A stretch of 64,000 nucleotides of DNA from assembly GCF_007830515.1 (NCBI RefSeq), contig NZ_VLKT01000006.1, positions 1 through 64,000 on the forward strand, given 5' to 3'. Below, one piece after another: positions 8,701-16,790 of the stretch (position 1 is the stretch's first letter; every line of letters begins with the position of its first letter). The stretch comes from Mesorhizobium tianshanense. Its GTDB lineage: Bacteria; Pseudomonadota; Alphaproteobacteria; Rhizobiales; Rhizobiaceae. Position numbers and translations under genes: made by a program. The notes beneath the pieces are model-generated. The model saw only the letters and a program-made list of their open reading frames with translations. It was not told where the DNA came from and did no database searches.

Positions 8701-9519
8701 ATGGAAACGACCGAAAAACGCCAGCGCGGACGGCCGCGCGCCTTCCACGGCCCATCCGAGGCCGCCTCGGTGCAGTCGCTCGACCGGGCACTGCGTATTC
8801 TGGCGATCGTCGCCGAAGGCAGCGGCCTGTCGCTGAGCGAGATAGCCGCGCAGAGCGGGCTTGCCGCCTCCACCGCTTATCGCATGCTAACGACGCTGGA
8901 GAACCACGGCATGGTCGAGTTCGACGGCACCGGCCAACTCTGGTCGATCGGCGTCGAGACCTATCGCATGGGCGCAGCGTTCCTGCGCCGCCGCAAGCTG
9001 GTCGACCGCGCCCGCATCGTCATGCAGGAGCTGATGGAGAAGACCGGCGAGACCGCCAATCTCGGCGTCGCCGAGGATGATTGCGTCGTCTTCGTCAGCC
9101 AGGTCGAGACGCATCAGGCAATCCGCGCCTTCTTCCGGCCAGGAACGCGCAGTTCCTTTCATGCGTCGGGCATCGGCAAGGCGGTGCTGGCGCATCTCGA
9201 GCCGGAGCGCGTCGGCGCCATCCTGCGCCGAGCCGGGCTGGAGCGCTTCACCGAAAAGACGCTTTCCGACATCTCGGCCCTGGCCCGCGATCTGGTGACG
9301 ATCAAGCTGCGCGGCTGGTCGGTCGACGACGAGGAGCGGCACCCGGGCATGCGCTGCGTGGCCGCCGCCATCTTCAACGAATTCGGCGAACCGATCGGCG
9401 GGGTTTCGGTCTCCGGCCCGACCGTCAGGGTGACGCCGGAACGACTGGCCGAGATCGGCCCACTGGTGCACGATGCAGCAGCCGAAGTGACGAAGATGAT
9501 CGGCGGCAGGACGCCCTGA
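8701..9519 (+). CDS. IclR-family transcriptional regulator
   Basis: The 272-residue protein has an N-terminal winged helix-turn-helix (SLDRALRILAIVAEGSGLSLSEIA then AASTAYRMLTTL, residues about 23-70) and a C-terminal IclR effector domain (FFRPGTRSSFHASGIGKAVLA, then RGWSVDDEERHPGMRCVAAAIF). It is divergent from gcl, so it is very likely the glyoxylate-responsive controller of gcl-hyi-glxR, like AllR in E. coli. The Cys in MRCVAAAI is typical of the ligand pocket. An intrinsic terminator follows. Confidence 0.93.
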   Translation: METTEKRQRGRPRAFHGPSEAASVQSLDRALRILAIVAEGSGLSLSEIAAQSGLAASTAYRMLTTLENHGMVEFDGTGQLWSIGVETYRMGAAFLRRRKLVDRARIVMQELMEKTGETANLGVAEDDCVVFVSQVETHQAIRAFFRPGTRSSFHASGIGKAVLAHLEPERVGAILRRAGLERFTEKTLSDISALARDLVTIKLRGWSVDDEERHPGMRCVAAAIFNEFGEPIGGVSVSGPTVRVTPERLAEIGPLVHDAAAEVTKMIGGRTP

Positions 9520-9577
9520 ATGCTCCGCGCAGCATGCCCTTCGCCGAGAGCGACAGTCGATCGCCCTTTCAGACAAT

Positions 9578-9607
9578 GAAAAAGGGGCCGTGGGGTGCCC
9601 CCTTTTC
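9578..9607 (+). terminator. Intrinsic terminator after the iclR-type gene
   Basis: AAAAGGGGC pairs with GCCCCCTTTT around a short loop, followed by further pyrimidines. The A and T runs at both sides allow use in both directions, so it can also serve the converging BA14K gene. Confidence 0.8.
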
Positions 9608-9628
9608 CGGTTGCCTGAAACGGTTCTC

Positions 9629-9934
9629 CTAGAGCCGGCAGCGGTGACGGTAGCCGTCGTAGCCGACATAGGTGTCCGAATACGGATCGTAGGTCCGATA
9701 GCGCTCGAGGCAGCGCCGAACATGCCACGAACCGCCGTGTTCCTCGACATAGACGGTGCGCGGCTGGGCAAGCGCGGTGCCAAGCAGGAAACCGCCAACG
9801 CCGGCGGCGATGCCGATGCCAATGTGCTTGTTAGTGTGCTTGTGATGGGCGGCCGAAGGCTGAACGGTGCCGGCCAGCATGGCGGCGGCGACGGTGGTGG
9901 CGATGAGGCCGGAAACGATGGTGCGCTTGAACAT
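9629..9934 (-). CDS. BA14K family protein, exported
   Basis: The 101-residue protein begins MFKRTIVSGLIATTVAAAML, a signal peptide probably cleaved after PSAA. A His/Lys stretch and a hydrophobic Gly-rich segment (GIGIAAGVGGFLLG) follow. The C-terminus RCLERYRTYDPYSDTYVGYD is the signature of the BA14K family, a lectin-like immunoreactive protein in Brucella and Rhizobiales. The start at 9934 has AAGGAG ten bases upstream. Role: cell envelope, otherwise unknown. Confidence 0.9.
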   Translation of the reverse strand: MFKRTIVSGLIATTVAAAMLAGTVQPSAAHHKHTNKHIGIGIAAGVGGFLLGTALAQPRTVYVEEHGGSWHVRRCLERYRTYDPYSDTYVGYDGYRHRCRL

Positions 9935-10129
9935 TACGATCTCCTTGCTGCGTTGAGAGAGGCGATCCATCCGCCTCTTGACCATCAGTCGTCGCAGCAA
10001 GGAAAAAGGTTCGACGGTTTTTTGGTTTTTCCGAAGGCGCAGAAGCAGCCGATCTGAACACAGGATCTGCAGTCAGCCGCAATGACGACCGGCGAGGAGC
10101 GCCTGTCGGCAGTCCACCGGCTGCAGGCC

Positions 10130-10297
10130 TCAGCCCATGCCGGTGATATGGCGCAGCCAGAAGGCGAGCGCAATGAAGCCGATAATGGTGGCGACGCCGG
10201 TCCAGTCGACATTGGCGTTCTTCACATCCTTGATGAGCTTCACCAGGAGAATCCAGGCCACGACGACGATCAGGGCAATGACGACAAATCTGATCAT
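10130..10297 (-). CDS. Small inner-membrane protein of unknown function
   Basis: The 55-residue protein begins MIRFVVIALIVVVAWILLVK and ends FIALAFWLRHITGMG, giving two membrane segments joined by a short charged loop (DVKNANVDW). GAGGGTGT precedes the ATG. Similar two-helix proteins occur in rhizobia, but I do not recognise a named family. It sits alone between the BA14K gene and tRNA-Thr. Confidence 0.65.
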   Translation of the reverse strand: MIRFVVIALIVVVAWILLVKLIKDVKNANVDWTGVATIIGFIALAFWLRHITGMG

Positions 10298-10452
10298 GCG
10301 ACACCCTCGCCTATGCGATTGCATTCGATCAATATAGGAAGCGAATTGGCCGATTTCAGGATGCCCGCGTCTGCCGTTCCGCGTGTTCGCCGGCAACCGA
10401 AACGGAGTTTTTGTCTTTACTGGCGCAACAAATATGCTAACCGGAGCGCCAT

Positions 10453-10528
10453 GCCCTTGTAGCTCAGCTGGTAGAGCAGCGGTTTTGTAAACCGAAGGTC
10501 GGCGGTTCGATTCCGTCCGGGGGCACCA
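10453..10528 (+). tRNA. tRNA-Thr (anticodon TGT)
   Basis: The 76-base gene starts GCCCTTGTAGCTCAGCTGGT. The acceptor stem GCCCTTG pairs with CGGGGGC through two G-U pairs, the anticodon loop TTTGTAA gives TGT, the T-arm is GGTTCGATTCC and CCA is encoded. It has a decayed copy at 13296-13371. Confidence 0.96.
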
Positions 10529-10667
10529 GAACACGGGAGCCGGCCGGCATCTTCTCTCCCGGGCATTTAATGCGATTCGACTAAAATTCTCCCGTGAATA
10601 TTAGCAATCACTCAATTTGGCGCACTGACAATGTCTGTGCGGCGGGGGTCAAACAACGGGTGGTGTC

Positions 10668-10865
10668 ATGCGAAGCGACTTTGCCGCAGCGCGCGAGCTT
10701 CTGGAGTGCGCCCAAAATCGGCTCTGCGGCAAGGACGAAACGAGCCAACGCGTCAGCGAGGCACTCGACACCCTGATCGAAGAAATAGCCGTCGCGGAAT
10801 TCCGCAAGGCGCCGTTGACGGTTGTGCCGTTTCCGCGTGCGCGGCCATCTAAGCATGCTCGCTAA
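10668..10865 (+). CDS. Small hypothetical protein, 65 residues
   Basis: The frame starts MRSDFAAARELLECAQNRLC and continues as one amphipathic helical region (SQRVSEALDTLIEEIAVAEF) before a basic, Pro-containing tail. GGTGGTGTC before the ATG is a moderate ribosome site. The composition looks like a real protein, but I recognise no family. It lies in the accessory stretch between the two tRNA-Thr copies. Confidence 0.5.
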   Translation: MRSDFAAARELLECAQNRLCGKDETSQRVSEALDTLIEEIAVAEFRKAPLTVVPFPRARPSKHAR

Positions 10866-11154
10866 AACTGTTGACCGCGACTCCCGGCACAGACGGTATC
10901 GGATGGTTGCTACGGCAAACATTACTTTACCATCGGTCATGACCTGAACGATGTATCTACCGCGATCATGGAATTACGTGAATCGCCAAGCTCGGTACTA
11001 TCCACCGGCGGCGGACCTGGTATCCGCCCGGCCGGCGCCGTCAGGCGATCTTATCCCACGCGCGCCCCCAAGAGGCGCCGGCCATCTTCCCAACATGGTG
11101 GTCGCTGGCGTCCGGGCGTCAGTGCGACGCACCACCCGCCCGGATAAGCCATGC

Positions 11155-11862
11155 TTAACTGAAGAAGGCAACATGCCCAGTCGCCACGTCGTGCATCGCC
11201 CAGACGATGCGTAGTTCCCCGGATTCAACAAGCTCCTTCATAATCGGGCTCTTTGAAGTGAGCATCTCGGCGGCGAGCTGCGCATTCATTTTCGCCACTG
11301 CCTGAACGAACTGCGCATTTTTGGAACTGCGCTCACCGTCGCTCGTGGCCGCGTCCACGGCGGGCCGGATATTGGCCAGGGTGGCAGTGAGATTTCCGAG
11401 TTGAACGTTGTCGACGGCTCCCTTGATGGCGCCGCATTCGGAATGCCCCAGCACAACTATCGCGCGAGAGCCGGCCACTTTCGTCGCGAATTCGAGGCTG
11501 CCGATAGTGTCGGTATTAACGAAATTGCCGGCGATGCGGGCGCAGAAAATGTCACCGATGCGCTGATCGAATACGAGCTCCGGCGGCACGCGCGCATCCA
11601 TGCAGCCGACAATTGCCGCAAAGGGCGCTTGCCCGGTCGATGTGGCCTTCACCTGAGCCAAGAGATCGCAATTGATCATCTTGTTCGCGACGAACCGTTC
11701 ATTCCCCGCCTTCAAAAGGTCAATAGCGGCATCTGGACTGACGCCTTGCTGGCGCTCACGGTTGTAAACAACGCATTCTGACGACTGAGCGTGTGCCTGG
11801 GTGGCAGCAAAGGTTGCTGCGGCAAGCGGCAGACAACCGCAGAAAACACGGCGAGTAAGCAT
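11155..11862 (-). CDS. Beta-class carbonic anhydrase with Tat-type signal peptide
   Basis: The 235-residue protein begins MLTRRVFCGCLPLAAATFAA and has an AHAQ cleavage site. TRRVFCG fits a twin-arginine signal, so the enzyme is probably periplasmic. The beta-carbonic anhydrase zinc ligands are visible: Cys87 with Asp89 and Arg91 in GCMDAR, and His140 with Cys143 in GHSECGA. It would interconvert CO2 and bicarbonate outside the cytoplasm. Most beta-class enzymes are cytoplasmic, so the export signal is notable. It is not in an operon. Confidence 0.93.
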   Translation of the reverse strand: MLTRRVFCGCLPLAAATFAATQAHAQSSECVVYNRERQQGVSPDAAIDLLKAGNERFVANKMINCDLLAQVKATSTGQAPFAAIVGCMDARVPPELVFDQRIGDIFCARIAGNFVNTDTIGSLEFATKVAGSRAIVVLGHSECGAIKGAVDNVQLGNLTATLANIRPAVDAATSDGERSSKNAQFVQAVAKMNAQLAAEMLTSKSPIMKELVESGELRIVWAMHDVATGHVAFFS

Positions 11863-12472
11863 CGGGACCCCCTTGAGTTAGCTAACTACAAGATGATCCT
11901 TGGTTGCAATCGTTCGGTCAAGAAACGGTCTCCCTGCTGGTTAAAGATTTACACTAAAAGCCGCTCGCATTCGAAGACAAGCCCGCGCCTCGGGCGGAGA
12001 GCGCGGGCCCGATCGGGTTGGGGCCCGATCTGCAGCGGGCAAGCGGGGCAGGCCCACTGCTCACAGATAACCATTAGAAAGCACTAATGTTCTGCTTGAC
12101 GAACACTCCCGCCACACCAGAATCTCAATATATGGCGCGATATGGCGCGGGATATACTCATCGGGGATGAGATTACGCTGACTGCCACCATTCTGAAGGT
12201 TCTTCCGAATGGCCGCGCAAGCGTTAGCATCCTTCTTAACTTCCTGTATTCGCCCCTGCCCAGCCACTGCCAGTGCCGCGCCAATGGCGACGACAGACGA
12301 AGCGACAAACCAAAGAACGATCCATCACATGCCGCCCGTCCTCTCCTAGGGAATGCTTAGCGCGTTTGCGCCTTACGCTGGAGGATAAGCTTAAAGTAGA
12401 TCTCGCGAAAACGCTGCGGCACCGAGATCTTTGCCTTTGCTGTGCCGGTGTTCTGAAACTGCGAGCGGATCC
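11863..12472. other. 610-base region with no firm gene; short repeats
   Basis: The region holds a GC-rich patch where GGGCCCGATC occurs twice (12005-12014 and 12021-12030), next to a CCCGCGC/GCGCGGG hairpin. A tandem ATATGGCGCG pair lies near 12132-12151. One short frame with possible family resemblance is listed separately. I see no RNA gene or mobile element. Confidence 0.5.
12142..12360 (+). pseudogene. Possible remnant of a small rhizobial protein gene
   Basis: The frame starts MARDILIGDEITLTATILKV and continues LPNGRASVSI. This resembles the start of short rhizobial hypothetical proteins that carry a DEVTLTATV...VSIPSYNFPHSI-like pattern. After VSI the reading turns into unrelated sequence, as if a frameshift had occurred near 12230. 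There is no clear ribosome site. I regard it as a decayed or chance frame. Confidence 0.25.
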
Positions 12473-13111
12473 ATGTCACGCTGTGGAGATGTCTACGAGA
12501 ACAAGGTGACCGGCGAAAATGGAGTCATTCTGCGCGGCACCGAAGACCGGGGCCAAGGGCCAGGCATCGTTCATCTAACCGCTCGTCCGGGGGCGGCGGT
12601 GGTGGGCGAGCACTTCCACCCGAACATGATTGAACGGTTTACCGTCGTCAGCGGCCGGCTCGATGCCTGTATCGCCGGGAAGACCTTTTCTCTGGAGCCT
12701 GGCCAATCCGCCACGGTCGAGCCAGGCGTTGCGCACGATTGGTGGAACAGCAGCAAGACCGCTGAAGCGCAGGTCCTGATCGAAATCGAACGGGCGAACG
12801 GTGCGGACCACATTGACCCGAACCGTTTCGAGCTGCTGATCGGCATGCTCTTCGGGTTGGCCAATGCTGGCAAGGTCGGCCGGAAAGGCAGGCCTTCGCC
12901 GCTTCAGGCGGCAGTCATCGCCAAGGAATTTGCCGACGTCATCGTCTTCACGCGGCCCCCACCTGCAATTCAGCGGGTGGCACTGGGAATCCTGGCGCCG
13001 CTCGCCAATCTGCTTGGCTATCGGGCGATCGACCCCGCCTACTGCAGGCCGCACGCCCATATCACTCCGGCCCCCGAAATCCTTGCTCTGGCAGGCCTTC
13101 CGGCTGCCTGA
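12473..13111 (+). CDS. Cupin-domain protein
   Basis: The 212-residue protein begins MSRCGDVYENKVTGENGVIL. It has a single cupin fold, seen as GEHFHPNMIERFTVVSGRLD (metal-binding His-x-His and Glu) and LEPGQSATVEPGVAHDWWN (second His). The C-terminal 110 residues are helical and hydrophobic (QRVALGILAPLANLLGYRAI), giving a cupin plus membrane-associated tail seen in many uncharacterised bacterial proteins. The start is uncertain: an in-frame ATG at 12431 would add 14 unlikely residues. Substrate unknown. Confidence 0.8.
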   Translation: MSRCGDVYENKVTGENGVILRGTEDRGQGPGIVHLTARPGAAVVGEHFHPNMIERFTVVSGRLDACIAGKTFSLEPGQSATVEPGVAHDWWNSSKTAEAQVLIEIERANGADHIDPNRFELLIGMLFGLANAGKVGRKGRPSPLQAAVIAKEFADVIVFTRPPPAIQRVALGILAPLANLLGYRAIDPAYCRPHAHITPAPEILALAGLPAA

Positions 13112-13263
13112 TCTCGATGTTGCATCTAGAGGCGCCCCAGCGTTCTTTCGGCATGGCTGCGCCTTGCACTCTCACGACACCCGTTGTGCGCCTGAGGATA
13201 GTGATATTTGGCCCGGCATTGACCACCTCGCTGACCGCCATCGAGCCAATAGTACCAAGGATA

Positions 13264-13371
13264 TGGCGCAACAAATATGCTAACCGGAGCGCCGTGCCTT
13301 TGTCGCTCAGCCGGTGGAGCAGCGGTTTTGTAAACCGAAGGTCGGCGGTTCGATCGCGTCCGCGGGCACCG
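13264..13371 (+). repeat. Second copy of a 108-base segment around tRNA-Thr
   Basis: Positions 13264-13293 are identical to 10421-10450 (starting TGGCGCAACAAATATGCTAA), and the following 78 bases match the tRNA-Thr region with nine differences. Similarity stops at the CCA end. The two copies are direct repeats 2843 bases apart. Confidence 0.9.
13296..13371 (+). pseudogene. Decayed tRNA-Thr(TGT) copy
   Basis: The anticodon arm and variable region are identical to the intact gene at 10453-10528. Eight of 76 bases differ: one each in the acceptor 5' strand, position 9 and the acceptor 3' strand, two in the D-arm, two in the T-loop and stem, and CCA is now CCG. The fifth acceptor pair becomes T-C. 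It is unlikely to be a working tRNA. Confidence 0.85.
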
Positions 13372-13445
13372 GTTTCCGGCCGACGATCCGTGAGAAGCCA
13401 ATAGCTCCTCAAGGTTTCCGAGATAGATGCCAATCGCTAGCGCCT

Positions 13446-14009
13446 CTATGACGCATTCGCGACTTGACCAGATGCGCCCTCGGTGAACGTGTTCCTCACC
13501 CTGACCGACTTGTAGACGTAGGCGACCCAAATGCCCGTCAGGGCAAAAGTGACTACGGGCGCTATCAGCGCATTTCTGGTAAGCACCTGGCTCACCGGGA
13601 TGCCAAGAACCGCCAAAATCCACGCCGTGTTCAAGAGAAACACCATAGGTATTGCGAACCACTGGTACAGGAATAGCTGCTTGAAGCGGTAACTCCGTCG
13701 CAGCATTGCAACGAACACAACCACCTGGAACACCGCAAACGCCAGCAAGAGGGCAACCTCTCCGTAGACCGCCAAGGTGCCATTTGGGAGCGTCATGAGT
13801 TGCTGGTAGCCGTCACTCGACGAACCCAATGCGACGAGTGTGCGCAGCGGGGACAAAGCCTGCCCAATCGCAAGCAGCATCAGCCAGCCTCCAAATCCCG
13901 CAAGGTCCGCTGAATTCTGTGAGGGCTTGATCGCAGACCGAACAGCGAAAAAGACAGGCACGCCAATCAGCAGCAAAACTATTGCCCAATGCCAGAGCGA
14001 AAAATGCAT
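13446..14009 (-). CDS. DUF2569 family membrane protein
   Basis: The 187-residue protein has four to five hydrophobic segments. It carries GFGGWLMLLAIGQALSPLRT near residues 38-57, the core of the DUF2569 (YdgK-like) family, and ends with a membrane segment before the polar tail YKSVRVRNTFTEG. Function unknown. The ATG at 14009 is preceded by an AAGGGGAAGGG-type purine run, a good ribosome site. It lies downstream of the TetR gene on the same strand but 130 bases away. Confidence 0.85.
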   Translation of the reverse strand: MHFSLWHWAIVLLLIGVPVFFAVRSAIKPSQNSADLAGFGGWLMLLAIGQALSPLRTLVALGSSSDGYQQLMTLPNGTLAVYGEVALLLAFAVFQVVVFVAMLRRSYRFKQLFLYQWFAIPMVFLLNTAWILAVLGIPVSQVLTRNALIAPVVTFALTGIWVAYVYKSVRVRNTFTEGASGQVANAS

Positions 14010-14140
14010 TTACCCTTCCCCTTTTTGCATCCTTAAGGTGTATTATCTTTTTATAACAACTCAAGGGGGAATTCACGCAGATCAGTCCCTTTGATCAAGA
14101 AATCTGTTTTTCCCGATCATTCCTGACAGGGTTACCCGCT

Positions 14141-14755
14141 TCACACCGCAATCGCCGCCACCAGAATCCGATTCTGCCGGCGTATCGCCGCGCGCAGTTC
14201 CGCGATCCTGGCCCCGTCGCGCTTCACGAACTCGATGAACATCATGTTCATGTTGTTGAACACCAGTTCGCCGAGCGCCTGCCCGTCGATATCGCGGCGC
14301 ACTAGGCCGAGCGTCTGCAGCCTCGCGATCAGCGCGCGGATCTGCTCGGTCAGCGCCCGGTCTAGCGCGGTGTAGGCCTGGCCGAACGGGCTGTCGGGCA
14401 ACTGCGTCGAGATCGCCATCGCCTGCCGCCACATCTCCTTGCTGAGATAGTGCAGCGAATGCTCGATGTAGATGCCGATCAGCGTGTCGAGCGCATCGCC
14501 GACATTGGCCGGCGGGTTGGCGACGACACCGTGCCCGGCATTGAGCACCTCGTTGACCTCCATCGAAACGATGGCGCCGAGGATATCGCCCTTGTTCTGG
14601 TAGTAATTGTAGATCGTGCCGATCGAGACCTCGGCCTGCGCGGCGATGGTCTCGATCTTGGCGCCTTCATAGCCGGCGTCGCGGAACAGCGCCGCCGCCG
14701 CCTCGATGATGCGGCGGTGCCGATCCGCCTTTTGCCTTGCCCGCAATCCACTCAT
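14141..14755 (-). CDS. TetR-family transcriptional regulator
   Basis: The 204-residue protein has an N-terminal helix-turn-helix (RRIIEAAAALFRDAGYEGAK then IAAQAEVSIGTIYNYYQNKG, residues about 14-55) and an all-helical effector domain. It is divergent from the ABC importer genes and is separated from them by a 26-base palindrome. I infer that it represses that importer and itself until a ligand, possibly the transported amine, binds. Confidence 0.93.
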   Translation of the reverse strand: MSGLRARQKADRHRRIIEAAAALFRDAGYEGAKIETIAAQAEVSIGTIYNYYQNKGDILGAIVSMEVNEVLNAGHGVVANPPANVGDALDTLIGIYIEHSLHYLSKEMWRQAMAISTQLPDSPFGQAYTALDRALTEQIRALIARLQTLGLVRRDIDGQALGELVFNNMNMMFIEFVKRDGARIAELRAAIRRQNRILVAAIAV

Positions 14756-14782
14756 GAAACGCTATCTGGCATAAAAACAGAA

Positions 14783-14808
14783 TTGACTCAATTTTAGAAT
14801 TGGTTCAA
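14783..14808. promoter_or_regulatory. 26-base palindrome, candidate TetR operator
   Basis: TTGACTCAATT and AATTGGTTCAA are imperfect inverted arms around TTAG, in the 92-base gap between the divergent regulator and importer genes. TTGACT and, on the other strand, TTGAAC are also good -35 candidates, so binding here would block both promoters. Confidence 0.6.
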
Positions 14809-14847
14809 TTTTTTCCCAGAAGCCAAAAAGGCAAGGGAGAACACTCG

Positions 14848-15930
14848 ATGTCCATCAATCCTAACAATCCACTTTCCGTTCTGAAGAGCCATCTCCACGC
14901 CACGTATGCTGCGGCAGCACTGCTGCTGGCGACGGGCAGCCTCGCTCAGGCTGCGGATCTCAACGCCCTGATCTGGTGCGATCACGCCGACCCGGCGCTG
15001 CTGCAGCCTTTCGAGGAGGCCAATGGCATCAAGGTCAATGTCAAGGAGTTCGAGGGCACCGGCGCCGGCATGGCGATTGTCGAGCAGTCGCAGCCCGGCG
15101 ACTGGGACGTGATGGTGATCGACAGCATCGACATACCGCGCGGCGTCGAAAAGGGCCTGTTCGAGCCGCTGCCCGAAGACAAACTGCCCTTCGCCGACCT
15201 GTTCCCCCAGGTGAAGATGGACGGTTCCACCGTCGCCGGCAAGCGCTACGGCATCACCGAAAAGTTCGGCTACAACACGATCGGCTACAACAAGACCAAG
15301 GTCGATCCGGCCGACATGCAGTCGATGGCAGCCCTCACTGGCGACAAATACAAGGGCAAGATCGCCATCTACGACTATTACCTGCCGGTCATCGGCATAG
15401 CCGCACTTGCGATCGGCAAGAAAACCGCCGAACTGACCGAAGCCGACCTTCCCGCCATCAAGGACGAGCTCTTGAAGATGAAGGCCAACGCCAAGCTGGT
15501 CGGCGAGGTCACCGCCAGCCAGACGGCGCTGGCGACCGGCGAGGTCGACATACTGGTTGGCGGCGGCGAATGGGTGACGGCCGGGCTGGCCAAGGAGAAC
15601 CCTGCCCTGGACTTCTCGATCCCGAAAGAAGGTGCTGTTCTGTGGTCGCAGTCGCTGGCCATGTTCAAGGATTCAGAGAACAAGGAGCTCGCGCTGAAGT
15701 TCATCCAGTACATCATGAGCCCCGAGGGCCAGGCGCGGCTCGCCACCTCGTCCTGCTATTGGGGCATGCCGGCGAATGCCAAGGCGGCGCTTAGCGACGA
15801 GCAGAAGAAGATCCTGCGCTTCGACGAGCAGCCGGATTTCCTCGCCCGCGCTCAGTCCTATCCGGCGCCGAACGCCGATCTCGACAAGAAGATGCAGGAC
15901 GTCTGGACCGAAATGCTGCAGGCGCAGTGA
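14848..15930 (+). CDS. Polyamine-type ABC transporter, periplasmic substrate-binding protein
   Basis: The 360-residue protein has a signal peptide (hydrophobic AAAALLLATG, cleavage near AQAAD). A PotD-like solute-binding fold follows: LNALIWCDHADPALLQPFEE, GDWDVMVIDS, YGITEKFGYNTIGYN and GEWVTAGLAKENP. It would capture a substrate, putatively spermidine/putrescine or a related organic amine, for the two permeases downstream. I start at 14848 behind GGGAGA; an upstream start lacks family resemblance. The gene leads the five-gene plus-strand operon. Confidence 0.9.
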   Translation: MSINPNNPLSVLKSHLHATYAAAALLLATGSLAQAADLNALIWCDHADPALLQPFEEANGIKVNVKEFEGTGAGMAIVEQSQPGDWDVMVIDSIDIPRGVEKGLFEPLPEDKLPFADLFPQVKMDGSTVAGKRYGITEKFGYNTIGYNKTKVDPADMQSMAALTGDKYKGKIAIYDYYLPVIGIAALAIGKKTAELTEADLPAIKDELLKMKANAKLVGEVTASQTALATGEVDILVGGGEWVTAGLAKENPALDFSIPKEGAVLWSQSLAMFKDSENKELALKFIQYIMSPEGQARLATSSCYWGMPANAKAALSDEQKKILRFDEQPDFLARAQSYPAPNADLDKKMQDVWTEMLQAQ

Positions 15931-15943
15931 CCGGTCGCCGGTC

Positions 15944-16789
15944 GTGAACCCTGCCACGAACAGCGGGCGCGCGCTGCCCTGGGCGCTGGTCACGCCGGCA
16001 CTCGGCTGGACGCTGCTGTTCTTCGTGCTGCCTTTCCTGGCCATGGGGTTTTCCAGCCTGACGGCGCATGACGGAAGTGGCTTCACGCTGTCCAACTACA
16101 GCCAGTTCTTTGCCAATCCGGCCTACTGGCAGGCGATGGTGAACTCGCTGCAGGTCACCGCCATCGTCACCTTGGTCTCGGTGCTGCTCGCCTACCCCTT
16201 CGCCTGGATCCTGGCCGAACAGGTGCCGGAACGCTGGCAGCGGCTGGCGCTGATGCTGGCGGTGCTGCCGTTCTGGACATCCTATGTCGTGCGCTCCTAT
16301 TCCTGGCTCCTGGTGCTGGCGCAGAACGGCGTGATCAACCGCGCGCTCACCGGCTCTGGCCTGTTCACCGAACCGGTGCAACTCGCCAACACAAGGCTGG
16401 CCACGATCACCGGCTTCGTGCATTTCTTCGTCATGCTTTTGACGCTGACGATCTTCGCCAATCTGAAGCAGCTCAGCCCCAGTTACCGCAAAGCCGCCGC
16501 CGATCTCGGCGCCGGGCCGGTACGCACCTTCCTGCATGTCGTGCTGCCGCTGACGCTGCCAGGGATCATGGTCGGCGCCTTCCTCACCTTCGTGCTGTGC
16601 ATCGGCGACTACATCACGCCGCAGATCCTCGGCGGCAACAATGAGCTTCTGATGCCGCAACTGGTGATGATGCAGATCGGTAGGCGCGGCGATTTTCCGC
16701 TCGCCTCGGCGCTGTCGATCATCCTGATGGCAGTCGTCACCGTTGCCTATCTCGCCTGTGCTCGCCGGCTGAAGATCGAGCGGGCCTGA
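15944..16789 (+). CDS. Polyamine-type ABC transporter permease (PotB-like)
   Basis: The 281-residue inner-membrane protein starts at GTG with VNPATNSGRALPWALVTPAL, 13 bases after the binding-protein gene. It has six hydrophobic segments and the EAA-like loop YRKAAADLGAGPVRTFLHVVLPLTLPGI that docks the ATPase. The GTG start has a weak ribosome site and is chosen because earlier sequence belongs to the previous gene. It pairs with the next permease. Confidence 0.9.
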   Translation: MNPATNSGRALPWALVTPALGWTLLFFVLPFLAMGFSSLTAHDGSGFTLSNYSQFFANPAYWQAMVNSLQVTAIVTLVSVLLAYPFAWILAEQVPERWQRLALMLAVLPFWTSYVVRSYSWLLVLAQNGVINRALTGSGLFTEPVQLANTRLATITGFVHFFVMLLTLTIFANLKQLSPSYRKAAADLGAGPVRTFLHVVLPLTLPGIMVGAFLTFVLCIGDYITPQILGGNNELLMPQLVMMQIGRRGDFPLASALSIILMAVVTVAYLACARRLKIERA

Positions 16790-16790
16790 G

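Larger units (their letters stand above)
13112..13445. other. Intergenic region holding the decayed tRNA-Thr copy
   Basis: Apart from the duplicated tRNA segment listed separately, I see no gene in this stretch between the cupin gene and the converging DUF2569 gene. Confidence 0.5.
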
